Source of the DNA: DATNPH01 sp036703315
GTDB taxonomy: Bacteria; Cyanobacteriota; Cyanobacteriia; Cyanobacteriales; Coleofasciculaceae
Assembly (NCBI GenBank): GCA_036703315.1
Contig: DATNPH010000157.1
Coordinates: forward strand, 33,421 to 97,420
Length of the DNA: 64,000 bases
Direction of reading: 5' to 3'
Shown here: positions 51,574-60,471 of the stretch, one piece after another
Numbering within the stretch: position 1 is the stretch's first letter
Layout of the letters: the number at the start of each line of letters is the position of its first letter
Position numbers and translations under genes: made by a program
The notes under the pieces: generated by a model
Databases searched by the model: none
Told to the model about the DNA's origin: nothing
Seen by the model: only the letters and a program-made list of their open reading frames with translations

Positions 51574-51920
51574 TTCTTCTTGAGAAGCCAGCCGATAGAA
51601 GGCACAAAGAACTCCCCACGACTAAAAGTACCTAAGATTCAGATAGTTATGGGTAATAGGTCATTGGCTTTCTCTTCCCCATGACCAAAAAAGGATGAAG
51701 GATGAAAAGTGTTTTTAGCTGTAGTTTCTGCGTCCCTAAATTTAATTTATGGGGAAAGGCACATCACATAGTTCATCCTTTACACTTCAGCCTGCCGTTG
51801 ACCTATTACTCGTGACTGGGTGGCGATTCGGTTGACAATCTGTGTTCACAATCTGAAGGGAATGAATCTGAGGCTACGAGTGCGATACCATCCAAGTGTA
51901 GTGAGCATTACACTAATTTT
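51574..51920. other. Intergenic region without a gene
   Basis: About 350 bp without coding signal. It contains GGATGAAGGATGAAAAGTG and ACCTATTACTCGTGAC-type sequence of the sort often found in cyanobacterial intergenic DNA. No terminator is clear. Confidence 0.4.
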
Positions 51921-52292
51921 ATGGAGCCAGATACCCTACCCGCAGAGCTAATCCTGACGCATCCGCGTCAGACCCTTGGAAATGTCCAACTCGATTGGAC
52001 ACCTCAACCCGGTAATTATCTCGACTTTGAAGGTAAAACCTATGCCGTTTTAGAGCGCCGTCACCGATATTTGCTCAAAGCAGGGCGCTATCGATTACAG
52101 AAAATTGCCCTTTATGTACAGTCTGCCAAACGCCCGACCGAAAAAAGCCTGATTAAGGGACGCTGGGTACTTGGTGATGCTAACTGTCGCTTCAATGCTC
52201 ACTCTGAACTGATTCGTTGCGCTGTCAATCCAGAGGGACCATGCAAGTCTTGCCGCTTCTACGAGCCCTCCACATCAGAACTTGCAACTTGA
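51921..52292 (+). CDS. Conserved cyanobacterial protein of the DUF6464 type
   Basis: The 123-residue protein contains PGNYLDFEGKTYAVLERRHRYLLKAGRYRLQKIALYVQ, then GRWVLGDANCRFNAHSELIRCAVNPEGPCKSCRFYE. The four C-terminal Cys (DANC, RCAVNPEGPC, SC) could bind zinc or an iron-sulfur cluster. I recall this pattern from cyanobacterial hypotheticals annotated as DUF6464, but no function is known. The last 34 bp overlap the convergent fmt gene. Confidence 0.7.
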   Translation: MEPDTLPAELILTHPRQTLGNVQLDWTPQPGNYLDFEGKTYAVLERRHRYLLKAGRYRLQKIALYVQSAKRPTEKSLIKGRWVLGDANCRFNAHSELIRCAVNPEGPCKSCRFYEPSTSELAT

Positions 52293-53290
52293 TCGTTACC
52301 TAAAACTTCTCCCACTGCTAGACGCATCCCATTGGCAAAATCCCAAGCCTTTTGAGCGCGTTTACCAGCTAGTTGGACTTCCTGCAACAGCAACAGCCCC
52401 TCTCCGGTTTGAATAATTGGGCCGAGTCCCTTGACAATGCTCATCACTTCTCCGGGACGCCCCAATTTTTCAGATAGAGAGGCACTCAATTGTTCTAGCA
52501 CTTTTATCTCTAGGGGCAACTGGGAGAAGTAAGCGTCCATGAGGGGAGCCGTGGCGATAATTTTTAGAGATTTATCCCGAAATGACGCCACACAGTTGGG
52601 GAAGAATCCCCTCACCTGATTGTGCAACTCAATAGCGGAGCGTGACCAATCCAAACCATAATCCTGCTTTTGAATCAGTGGCGCATAGGTCGCCTGAGAG
52701 CTATCTTGAGGAATAGGTTGAATTTCCTGGCGTCCTAGCTTTAGAAGTGTTTCAACTACTAAATCAGCTCCTAAATTGGCAAGAGTTTGAGCTAAGTGCT
52801 GAGCATTATCCAATAGTTGAATTGGTGTATGAACCTTTAGCAGCATTGCCCCTGTATCCATCCCCGCATCCATCAGCATTGTTGTAATGCCAGTTTCTGT
52901 CTCACCGTGATAAAGACACCACTGGATGGGAGCGGCACCTCGATACTTGGGCAAAATTGAGCCATGAACATTAATACAACCTAGCTTAGGGATATCGAGA
53001 ATCTCTTGGGAGAGAATCTGCCCATAAGCAACCACAACAAAAACATCAGCAGAAGTCTGCCGTAGTTGAGTGAGGGTTTCGGTGTTCTTTTTCACCCGCT
53101 TCGGTTGCCAGATTGGTAGTTGATGCGCCAGTGCAACAGTTTTTACAGGGGAGGGGATCAGCTGGTTACCACGCCCTCGACGCTTATCTGGCTGGGTAAC
53201 GACACCCAAAACTTCAAATTCAGGATTGTTCAACAAGCGTTCCAAACTGGGTACAGCGAACTGGGGAGTACCAAAGAAAACGACTCTCAT
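52259..53290 (-). CDS. fmt: Methionyl-tRNA formyltransferase
   Basis: The 343-residue enzyme formylates initiator Met-tRNA with 10-formyl-tetrahydrofolate. The catalytic Asn/His/Asp set is in CINVHGSILPKYRGAAPIQW and LMDAGMDTGAMLL. MRVVFFGTPQFAVPSLERLL is the typical start, and a C-terminal OB-fold domain (ATYAPLIQKQDYGLDWSRSAIELHNQVRGF onward) follows. The 3' end overlaps the convergent DUF6464-type gene by 34 bp. Confidence 0.95.
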   Translation of the reverse strand: MRVVFFGTPQFAVPSLERLLNNPEFEVLGVVTQPDKRRGRGNQLIPSPVKTVALAHQLPIWQPKRVKKNTETLTQLRQTSADVFVVVAYGQILSQEILDIPKLGCINVHGSILPKYRGAAPIQWCLYHGETETGITTMLMDAGMDTGAMLLKVHTPIQLLDNAQHLAQTLANLGADLVVETLLKLGRQEIQPIPQDSSQATYAPLIQKQDYGLDWSRSAIELHNQVRGFFPNCVASFRDKSLKIIATAPLMDAYFSQLPLEIKVLEQLSASLSEKLGRPGEVMSIVKGLGPIIQTGEGLLLLQEVQLAGKRAQKAWDFANGMRLAVGEVLGNDQVASSDVEGS

Positions 53291-53412
53291 TAGGGTTGAA
53301 GGTTCAAGGTTGGAGGTTGTAACCTGCTAATCTGAAAATAGGCAGGGGGAGCAAGGGAGGAAGATTTTCATTCTTTCGGTGTGTGCGATCGCCTAGCGCG
53401 TTTGATTTGTGA

Positions 53413-54291
53413 CTAATTAGCAGCAATTTCAATGCGGCGATTACGTTCCTGGTTAGCAGCGGTATTATTTGCTACGATAGGACGACTTCCGCCGTAGCCA
53501 ATAACCATCCAATGGTATTGATTGTTTAAGGTGCGGGAAAGGTACTGCTCAACAGCTTTGGCGCGGCGAAAGGACAGTTCTCGATTTTCATCGGTTTTGT
53601 GAGTGACGTCCGTGTAGGCAGCAATACGAATTGTTTTCGCAGGAGAGTTGCGTAAATCAGTGACGATTTTGTCTAAAATCAAGCTGGCTTCTGGGCGTAA
53701 AATGCTATTGCTCTGCTCAAATAAAATGTCACTGGGTAAGGTCACCTTCAGCTTATCAGTTGGAGAGGGAGACTCGGAAACGGTAGCTGCGTCAAGAGCA
53801 TTGCTGTTTCCAACTAATAGGGTATTTGATCTGGAAGCCGATAGTCCTTGAAGCTGGGCGGCGATCGCTTGTAGTCGCGCTTCTAGAGTTTCCTCAGGGC
53901 GACTGATGCCGAGTTGTCCCTCTAAATTGCCAGCACTATCACTCAACGCCTTCAGCTGCCCTTGTAACTGTGTCAGTTGATCTTGCACCTGCTGTTTTTG
54001 TATTGCTGTTAGCTGTGGTGCTGCATTGGAAGTATCTGGGCTAAGCGTTGAATTGGCAGTAGGAGAGGCAGTGGGTGTTCTTTTGTCAAGACGCTCTAGC
54101 ACCTTGAGCATTAGGGGTCGCTCTGGGTTCGGACTCGGATAGAAGTTGGCGAAGATAATGCCCACAATCAGGGCTAAACCCCCACCAACACCCAGCAGTA
54201 GCACTTGGAAAATTAAAACTAGTAACCATGGGGGTCTACTTCTGGATTTGCCAGGAGAAGTTTTAGGTGCTGAATTAGCAGATTGAGTCAC
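53413..54291 (-). CDS. OmpA-family protein
   Basis: The 292-residue protein has one transmembrane helix near the N-terminus (WLLVLIFQVLLLGVGGGLALIVGIIFA, about 23-49). A coiled-coil-like Gln/Leu-rich region (about 90-150, LTAIQKQQVQDQLTQLQGQLKAL) follows. The C-terminal OmpA/MotB peptidoglycan-binding domain (about 185-292) has ASLILDKIVTDLRNSPAKTIRIAAYTDV, RELSFRRAKAVEQYL and GYGGSRPIV with terminal NRRIEI. It probably links the inner membrane to peptidoglycan. The first 20 residues are Lys/Arg/Ser-rich and cytoplasmic. Confidence 0.88.
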   Translation of the reverse strand: MTQSANSAPKTSPGKSRSRPPWLLVLIFQVLLLGVGGGLALIVGIIFANFYPSPNPERPLMLKVLERLDKRTPTASPTANSTLSPDTSNAAPQLTAIQKQQVQDQLTQLQGQLKALSDSAGNLEGQLGISRPEETLEARLQAIAAQLQGLSASRSNTLLVGNSNALDAATVSESPSPTDKLKVTLPSDILFEQSNSILRPEASLILDKIVTDLRNSPAKTIRIAAYTDVTHKTDENRELSFRRAKAVEQYLSRTLNNQYHWMVIGYGGSRPIVANNTAANQERNRRIEIAAN

Positions 54292-54746
54292 CGATTTTCC
54301 TGAATTCTATGCAAACTATAGAAGAATCATACTGAGAATTCGATCTTCCTATCTCGATAGTGAAAAATTTGGAACCTACCATGAAATCGACTAGATTAGT
54401 CTCAAAATTCGTAAAGCGAGTAAAAACTTTCGTAAAAGAGTGATTTGACAGATTCTTAACTTGTTATACATAACATATGAAACGCTATCGTAGTTCCTTG
54501 GGCGTTGCTTGTGATACAAGGAGCAGTGTATAGCAACCCCACCACCATCCCTGTTCAAAAAAATATTTTGTTTAGTAGGATGGTTTACCTCGCAACCCTA
54601 CTCACTGTTTTTTGTTACTGTGCTGCTCATGGCCCATAGCCTATCGACCCAAGTGGCTTTGGAGAATGTGCCTATTGGAGCCAGATCCTCAGTGGTGTCA
54701 TCTTCACTAACCGTCAGTAAAACTGCCTGAACAAATAGCCCTCGAT
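54292..54746. other. Divergent intergenic region without a recognised gene
   Basis: About 455 bp between the OmpA-family gene and the hypothetical at 54747. It is AT-rich near 54300-54480 and should hold the promoters of both genes. There is no persuasive small ORF or structured RNA. Confidence 0.4.
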
Positions 54747-55445
54747 ATGACTGAATTGACTGAATTAGGAGTGCAACTTGACCCTCTTGATAGTCCTCAT
54801 CCCATCCCTTGGAATTGGGTGTTGACGACCCAAGCTGAACTTAGTGCGTCTGAGCGTGCTGAGACACGATACTATCGTAGCCAGTCGTTAATTTCTCCCG
54901 ACGGCGAGTACGCGGCCTATAGTCGTATTCAGCTACAAGGTCAGCCGGAAATGTACCTTAGCCGCATCACCAGTGTGATGTTTGTGGAAAATCTGCGAAC
55001 TGGAGATTTACGGACAATAACCCCATCTTCTCCCTTGGCGGACAATCCTTTAATGGGCAATGTAGAAGCTGATATGCCAGGAGCGATCGCTGTTTTAATT
55101 CCTGTTTCCTGGTCGAAATCTAGCGATCGCCTCTTAGCACGGCAGCTTGAAGGAATGCTCAGCACATCGGATGCTTCTGATTTCGCCGTAATTTGGGATC
55201 GAAAGCAAAATCACACCCTTACCCTAGCACCTAGGCACATTGAGTACTGTTACGCTGTACTATTAGGCTGGAGTCAAACGCATCCCGATCAGATTCTGTT
55301 TCGGGCTGGTGAATGGGGCGATGAGCACCCACCTGTGTGGACTGTTGATCTCAAAGGTCAAACTACCCGTGCCCTTGCAGATGAGCCAACTGTTTATGGT
55401 CAAGTACTCAACCAAGTTTGGGCTGGTCCGCAGGTACATTGGTAA
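54747..55445 (+). CDS. Conserved hypothetical protein
   Basis: The 232-residue protein has no signal or membrane segment. It contains YYRSQSLISPDGEYAAYSRIQLQGQPEMYLSRITSVMFVENLRTGDLRTITPSSP, reminiscent of TolB-like propeller blades (SPDG...). PVSWSKSSDRLLARQLEGM and FAVIWDRKQNHTLTLAP look like further blades. Too few blades are visible for a full propeller. I do not recognise a characterised family. ATG at 54747 lacks a strong ribosome site. Confidence 0.65.
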   Translation: MTELTELGVQLDPLDSPHPIPWNWVLTTQAELSASERAETRYYRSQSLISPDGEYAAYSRIQLQGQPEMYLSRITSVMFVENLRTGDLRTITPSSPLADNPLMGNVEADMPGAIAVLIPVSWSKSSDRLLARQLEGMLSTSDASDFAVIWDRKQNHTLTLAPRHIEYCYAVLLGWSQTHPDQILFRAGEWGDEHPPVWTVDLKGQTTRALADEPTVYGQVLNQVWAGPQVHW

Positions 55446-55558
55446 ACTGCCCTTACTAAAAACAAGCCTATTGATTGAGTTGGTATTAGGTAATGGGAGA
55501 GAAAAACTAATCATCAGAGCAGAATTTCACCAATTACCTATTACCGACCTCGGCACAT

Positions 55559-55792
55559 TTACCTGTGATGTTGTTCCACCAAATTTTTCAGGTAAGAATG
55601 GGCTTCTTCGGGCGAAAGCAGAAAAATCTGACCATTGCACAGGATTTCGTATTTTCCCTTATGGTAACCGTGCCCTGAAATCAGCCCCCTCTTCACAGCC
55701 TGATTACCAAACTTCGTTAGTTCGTTAGTAAAAACAGATTCCATACCAACTATGTGCTTATTAAAAATCTGTTCTTCGTTGTTCTCATCCAT
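55559..55792 (-). CDS. Small hypothetical protein (77 residues)
   Basis: MDENNEEQIFNKHIVGMESVF, then TNELTKFGNQAVKRGLISGHGYHKGKYEILCNGQIFLLSPEEAHSYLKNLVEQHHR. The composition is protein-like (mixed charge, predicted helix-strand-helix) and the frame is preferred over an overlapping + strand frame that lacks such features. No family is recognised. It is followed on the same strand by no gene until 55445, and it lies downstream of the gene at 55865-56485. Confidence 0.5.
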   Translation of the reverse strand: MDENNEEQIFNKHIVGMESVFTNELTKFGNQAVKRGLISGHGYHKGKYEILCNGQIFLLSPEEAHSYLKNLVEQHHR

Positions 55793-55864
55793 ATCTGCCT
55801 AACCCTTGTTTATTGATGACGTGGCGCGTAACAAGCACCCTAAAAGAATCGACTCTACCAGCTG

Positions 55865-56485
55865 TTAACAAATTGGATGCTTGCCTGGATTCACTGCATG
55901 AATAAACTCACTGCCTGAAGTGGGCCATCCTCGTTTGTATGACGCTTCCTCGGGTTTACCCCAGCCTAGCTGCAAGATAATTTCCAAAAAAGTTGAATTT
56001 CCATGTTGAGAGAGGTTTGCCCATTCCGTCTTGTAAGCGATCGCCTCTACATCATCAGGTGCAATTTGTCGATAATCTTTGCCAGATTTAATACTTAAGT
56101 ACAAGTCCATGCCTAGTGTAACTTGCCACCAAAAACCTAGGATCAAAGGCTTAGCGTTCTTAAGAATTTCTAGATCACTCGATAGTGCAACTAACTGCTC
56201 ATCGACAGCGGGATAGTGCAGACTTTTCCCACTTATCGTCAGCTGTCGCCAAACAATACCTGAGATTTGGTGTTGCTGCTGGTAGCGGTGAACCGATGCT
56301 TTGAAGTCTCTATAAGCACTGAACTTTTGAATGCCATCCGGTTTGAGAAATTGATCAATTATCGGGTTACCAGACACAGAAGCGGCGAGATTAAGACGCT
56401 CACCATTCATACAGGCGCGGCGCTCATCTGCCAGGATTTTAATTAGCTCCTCCGTGCTGTAGACCTCTGACATCAGCACACTCAT
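55865..56485 (-). CDS. Conserved hypothetical protein
   Basis: The 206-residue soluble protein begins MSVLMSEVYSTEELIKILADERRACMNGERLNL and contains KASVHRYQQQHQISGIVWRQL and FLEIILQLGWGKPEEASYKRGWPTSGSEF. There is no signal or membrane segment. It is a Trp-rich globular protein, and I know no function for it. The second Met (56473) is an alternative start. It could be co-transcribed with the 77-residue ORF downstream (72 bp). Confidence 0.65.
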   Translation of the reverse strand: MSVLMSEVYSTEELIKILADERRACMNGERLNLAASVSGNPIIDQFLKPDGIQKFSAYRDFKASVHRYQQQHQISGIVWRQLTISGKSLHYPAVDEQLVALSSDLEILKNAKPLILGFWWQVTLGMDLYLSIKSGKDYRQIAPDDVEAIAYKTEWANLSQHGNSTFLEIILQLGWGKPEEASYKRGWPTSGSEFIHAVNPGKHPIC

Positions 56486-56590
56486 TGAATTGCACTTATT
56501 GACAGATTAATACGATTTTCGTTTTTGTAGCCGGTGGGAGCACTCAAAACGTCCCACGGAAGTGAGCTTTATCGCTCACGTTCCGTTAAC

Positions 56591-57160
56591 TCATGTATTA
56601 ATCTCGTTAATAGCCCGTCGCTTCAGCTCAACTGATTCTGAACGTGGCAGCAAGTCAAACACTTGCCGAAAAGCATCATCTATCCGTTCATAGGGCATTT
56701 GTCCTGTCTCATCGAGCACCACCTTCCCTTTCTGGTCAATTAGAACCGTCTGGGGAACCAACCCTTTGTAATAGTAGCCTGGTTCAGAGGGTTCATAGGT
56801 AGATTTTAGGGGCAGGCTATCGATGTCAATAGGCATAAAATTTGCTGCCCGTCCATAAGGCTCCTGTAGCTGTGAGACAACCGTGGCATATTGTTTGCAA
56901 TCGCTGCTGTCATCTACGTAAAACACCAGCAGTGAGGGTTTTTTACGTTTTAGAGACTCTGCCAACGTCACTCGTGGCGGTACCAGCGAACCATTACCGC
57001 CATAAAGGGCAAAGATATTGCCATCAAATTTGTCATCATTAAGTCCTGCCAGAGCTGGTGGTGCTCCCAACACTAGCAAACAGCAAAAAATCGCAACCAA
57101 GCTCAACAAACAACGGGCAACTAGATGCCTCGCCCTGTGACGAGTTGTAAGAATTCTCAT
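56591..57160 (-). CDS. Lumenal thioredoxin-fold protein (photosystem I accumulation factor-like)
   Basis: The 189-residue protein has an N-terminal twin-Arg-free signal (HLVARCLLSLVAIFCCLLVLGAPPALA) and then GLNDDKFDGNIFALYGGNGSLVPPRVTLAESLKRKKPSLLVFYVDDSSDCKQYATVVSQLQ. A thioredoxin-like fold is suggested by SLLVFYVDDSSDCKQYA and VPQTVLIDQKGKVV. Only one Cys remains at the redox-site position (DSSDC), so classical disulfide exchange is unlikely. The pattern matches the cyanobacterial family that I recall being annotated as thylakoid membrane photosystem I accumulation factor. That name is from memory. Confidence 0.7.
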   Translation of the reverse strand: MRILTTRHRARHLVARCLLSLVAIFCCLLVLGAPPALAGLNDDKFDGNIFALYGGNGSLVPPRVTLAESLKRKKPSLLVFYVDDSSDCKQYATVVSQLQEPYGRAANFMPIDIDSLPLKSTYEPSEPGYYYKGLVPQTVLIDQKGKVVLDETGQMPYERIDDAFRQVFDLLPRSESVELKRRAINEINT

Positions 57161-57278
57161 TTAAAGCCGTAACGAGTGAAAATTATCAATCCCTCTATAT
57201 ATGATTATCCCTGGTAAATAGATAGTTTGGTTGCCGCCGATCACACAGATGCGGGAGATAGGGAGATAACTTCTGTGT

Positions 57279-57331
57279 CTTCCCTACCTTCCCTACCTTC
57301 CCTACCTTCCCCATCTTCTCCACCTTCCCTA
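57279..57331. repeat. Short tandem repeat, CTTCCCTAC units
   Basis: CTTCCCTAC-type units recur about five times (with CTTCCCCATCTTCTCCAC variants) just downstream of the peptide permease stop. The apparent VGKVGKVGK reading frame across it is spurious. Confidence 0.7.
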
Positions 57332-57354
57332 CGAAGTTGTGTGAGTAGCCCAAA

Positions 57355-58380
57355 CTAATAGCGAATACGCGGGTCAATTAAGGCATTGATAATGTCGATC
57401 GCCATACTAGCCATGACCACGATCGTCCCAAAAAATACCATAATTCCCTGCACAGTGGGATAATCCCGTAGAGAAATTGCCTGATACAACCGATTGGCTA
57501 ATCCAGGCCAAGAGAATGTTACCTCCGTCAAAACCGCACCCCCTAACAGCGAGGCAAAAGTCAGTCCCATAATCGTAATCACCGGAATCAGTGCATTTTT
57601 CAGGGCATGATTCACTAGAATCGTCCCTTCTGAAATACCTCTAGCGCGAGCAGCTTCCACATAATCGGCTTTGAGTGTTTGCTTAAGATTGACACGAACA
57701 ATCCGCTCAAAAATGCCACTGAGAAGCACACCTAACGTCAGGCAGGGAAGAGTGAGATAGTAAAGCGCCGCGAAAAAACTTCCAAACTCACCGCTAAGCA
57801 GGCTATCAATCGTATAAAGTCCAGTTGGACCTGAGGGAGTCGGTATGGAAGTCGGAAAACGCCCTCCAATAGGGAACCATTTTAACCGCACACAAAAGAT
57901 TAACTGCACAATCATTCCTGCCCAGTAGACAGGAAGCGCATAGGTGATAATCCCAAACAGGCGTCCTGCCAAATCTAGAGGAGTATTGGGACGCGAACCG
58001 GAAAGCAGACCAACGCCAATTCCAATAATCAACGCGACGGCCATGCTGCCTACGGCTACTTCTACTGTTGCTGGGAAGAACTGCTGAATTACCTGCCAGA
58101 CATCTTGACCTTGGTCGGTAATTGAAGTCCCTAAGTTCAAACGCAGTAGGTTTCCCAGGTAGTTAAGATACTGTATCGGTAAAGGCTGTGATAACCCCAA
58201 CCGTTCGCGTAGAGCGTTTTTAATCTCATCAGAAGCTTTACCGCCGAGAATGGCATCTACGGGGTCGCCTGGGGTGGCACGCAGTAGTAGGAACACAATC
58301 GTGACGATTGTCCATAGCATTAAGGGAGCTAAAAGCAGACGCGCAAAGATGTAGTACTGTAAGGCACGGGAACGAGACAT
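57355..58380 (-). CDS. ABC transporter permease, peptide/nickel type (DppB-like)
   Basis: The 341-residue inner-membrane permease has the DppB N-terminus (LLLAPLMLWTIVTIVFLLLRATPGDP). Six membrane segments, the periplasmic loop and the EAA-type coupling sequence (EAARARGISEGTILVNHALKNALIPVITIMGL) are present. The C-terminal IDIINALIDPRIRY is typical. It is on the same strand as the binding protein upstream (58627-60294), which probably supplies it; no DppC or ATPase partner is adjacent. Confidence 0.92.
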   Translation of the reverse strand: MSRSRALQYYIFARLLLAPLMLWTIVTIVFLLLRATPGDPVDAILGGKASDEIKNALRERLGLSQPLPIQYLNYLGNLLRLNLGTSITDQGQDVWQVIQQFFPATVEVAVGSMAVALIIGIGVGLLSGSRPNTPLDLAGRLFGIITYALPVYWAGMIVQLIFCVRLKWFPIGGRFPTSIPTPSGPTGLYTIDSLLSGEFGSFFAALYYLTLPCLTLGVLLSGIFERIVRVNLKQTLKADYVEAARARGISEGTILVNHALKNALIPVITIMGLTFASLLGGAVLTEVTFSWPGLANRLYQAISLRDYPTVQGIMVFFGTIVVMASMAIDIINALIDPRIRY

Positions 58381-58442
58381 AGTTATTAGTCATTAGTTAT
58401 TAGTCATTAGTCATTAGTTATTAGTTATTAGTTATTGGTTAA
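58381..58442. repeat. TTAGT-type short tandem repeats
   Basis: About nine units of the kind ATTAGTT/ATTAGTC follow directly upstream of the permease start, so they lie in the leader of that gene. This is the heptamer-like short tandem repeat type of filamentous cyanobacteria. The rest of the 246-bp gap to the binding-protein gene has no gene. Confidence 0.7.
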
Positions 58443-58626
58443 CTGAGAATTAAGTAAATGGACATAATTAACACAACCAATTTATAGGGGTGGCATTGAT
58501 CAGGATTCTCTTTGGAAGAGGGCTATAGAATTGAGGTAGGCAATCCCCACCTTCCGTTTAATTTTGTCCACCTACTTAGCTAAGTTGGATTGACTTGCAG
58601 ACTAATAACCAATGACTAATGACTGT

Positions 58627-60294
58627 TTAAGCTTTATTAACCTGCCAGAAGGTTGGTCCCAAAACTGGGTTAATTAAGACGTTCTTTACTGATTTTTGGG
58701 TAAAGGCGTAGTCTTTTTTGAGCCACAAGGGAACAAAGGGGACATCCTTTGCCATAAGGTCTTGAATTTGAGCAAAGATTTTTTTGCGCGCTTCGGGATT
58801 TTGTTCTTTACGTTGAGCTTCAATGAGTTTATTCATTTGCTCACTATAGTAAAAAGACCCCTGACTTTGACTTGCTCCGTCTTCACAGCCTTTTGCAGCT
58901 GACCCTTTAGAACAACTGAATAAGGGCTGAACATAGTTATCTGCGTCCCCAAAATCGGGAGTCCAAGCTACTATGTAGCTCTGATAAATTCCTTTTGCCG
59001 CGTTAGAAAAGAGAGTGGTTTGCTCTACAGCTTGTGGTTTGAGTTGCATAATCCCGTCTAGTTTCTGAGCGGCATATTCTTTGAGAGTAGCGGCTACCTG
59101 GGCGCGATCGGCAGAACCGGAAGAGTAATAAATTTCTAACTCAAAAGGTTTGTTCTTAGAGAATCCTGCTTTCGTGAGCAGTGCTTTAACTTTCTCAACA
59201 TTACCGTCGCCGTAGGCATCTTTAAACACAGGTTTGTAAGAGTCAAAGCTAGACGGAACCATGCTGTAAACAGGCTCGACTTGCCCCCTATAGACGCGCT
59301 GTGCCATCAGGGGGCGGTCGATGAAGGAGGCGATCGCTTGTCTTACCTCTACCTGATTCAGAGGCTTCTGCTTCGTATTCAGCACTAGGTAACTAAGGCT
59401 ACCACCTTTCTCTTCCACGACTTGCCAGTTTTTTGATGCCGCCTGAGATTTTAAGTTGAGGATTTGCGATGAATCCAAGGTGAGATAAGCAATGTCTACT
59501 GCACCTGTCGTGAAAGAATTGTACAAATTGGAGGAGGAATTGGTAAAAATCTGAAAGTCAAGTCCCTTATTCGGCGGTTTTGTACCCCAGTACTTGTCAA
59601 AAACATCCAGCCGAATTTGTTGCGGTGTGAAGGAAACCAACTTGTAAGGACCAGTTCCAACAAATTTATTGGGCTGGAATTTTCCCGCACCAATTTCATA
59701 GGCTTTGGGAGAGACAGCACACATGCCAGTAAACGCCAACAAAGACGGAAAAGGCGCAAAAGCGTTTTTGAGTTTGATAGTCACTTCGTAATCGCCAGTG
59801 GCTTTTACGGACTCCACAATATCGGAGAGCAACGCTGAGGGTTTACCGCCATTTTTGATAAACCGATTCAGGGAAAATTCCATTGCTTTGGCGTTGAAAG
59901 ACTCACCGTCATGGAAAACAACGCCTTGGCGTAAGGGAATTGTATAAGTGAGTCCATCTTTACTTACTTTGGGCAATGCTGTGGCAAGTTGCGGTTCTAG
60001 GTCGAAGCTGCCTTTCTTGTAGGTATAAAGGCGATCGCCCAGGCTGGTGATGATATTACTAATGTAGACTTCATAGCCATCAGCTGGGTCAAGCGTCCGA
60101 GGCGGATCAGTTAGACCAATTGTAAGGCGACCATTACCACTCGCGCCTGAACTGGGAGAACTCGCTGTCGGTGCTGATGTCTTGGAACCACTACAGCTAA
60201 CGATCAGGAAACAGCAACAGAGAAATAAACCTAAAAATTTTCCAAGTGATTGCCACTTATTACGAGACAAGCGAAACCAGTTCATAACATGCAT
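58627..60294 (-). CDS. ABC transporter substrate-binding lipoprotein (SBP_bac_5 family)
   Basis: The 555-residue extracytoplasmic protein has a lipoprotein signal (LGLFLCCCFLIVSCSGSK, the last Cys after IVS being the lipid site). A Ser/Gly-rich linker and the family-5 binding fold follow (LTIGLTDPPRTLDPADGYEVYISNIITSLGDRLYTYKKG, FNAKAMEFSLNRFI, FVGTGPYKLVSF, VRQAIASFIDRPLMAQRVYRG, SYIVAWTPDFGDADNYVQPLFSC). Such proteins bind oligopeptides, dipeptides, nickel or other solutes; the ligand is unknown here. A start at the second Met (60285) is equally possible. Confidence 0.92.
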   Translation of the reverse strand: MHVMNWFRLSRNKWQSLGKFLGLFLCCCFLIVSCSGSKTSAPTASSPSSGASGNGRLTIGLTDPPRTLDPADGYEVYISNIITSLGDRLYTYKKGSFDLEPQLATALPKVSKDGLTYTIPLRQGVVFHDGESFNAKAMEFSLNRFIKNGGKPSALLSDIVESVKATGDYEVTIKLKNAFAPFPSLLAFTGMCAVSPKAYEIGAGKFQPNKFVGTGPYKLVSFTPQQIRLDVFDKYWGTKPPNKGLDFQIFTNSSSNLYNSFTTGAVDIAYLTLDSSQILNLKSQAASKNWQVVEEKGGSLSYLVLNTKQKPLNQVEVRQAIASFIDRPLMAQRVYRGQVEPVYSMVPSSFDSYKPVFKDAYGDGNVEKVKALLTKAGFSKNKPFELEIYYSSGSADRAQVAATLKEYAAQKLDGIMQLKPQAVEQTTLFSNAAKGIYQSYIVAWTPDFGDADNYVQPLFSCSKGSAAKGCEDGASQSQGSFYYSEQMNKLIEAQRKEQNPEARKKIFAQIQDLMAKDVPFVPLWLKKDYAFTQKSVKNVLINPVLGPTFWQVNKA

Positions 60295-60471
60295 GTGGAT
60301 TTTAGAGATTGGCGATTAGCCAAGAGTAATTATCCTAAGCTATCTATTAAAGCCGAAAGCCAATCCCTGAACAAACCTAGCGCCTAAGAGACTAACAGGG
60401 GGGCAGGGAGGCAGGGGAAGCCTTTTGTTGCATCCATAACGGGCGCAGTTGTGATCGTGGGACGCTCTCAA

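Noticed and set aside
55309..55728. 139-codon + strand frame overlapping two genes
   Set aside because: It overlaps the 54747-55445 gene in another frame and the 77-residue - strand ORF; composition is not protein-like.
57195..57377. 60-codon frame with VGKVGKVGKVGK
   Set aside because: It is a translation of the CTTCCCTAC tandem repeat.
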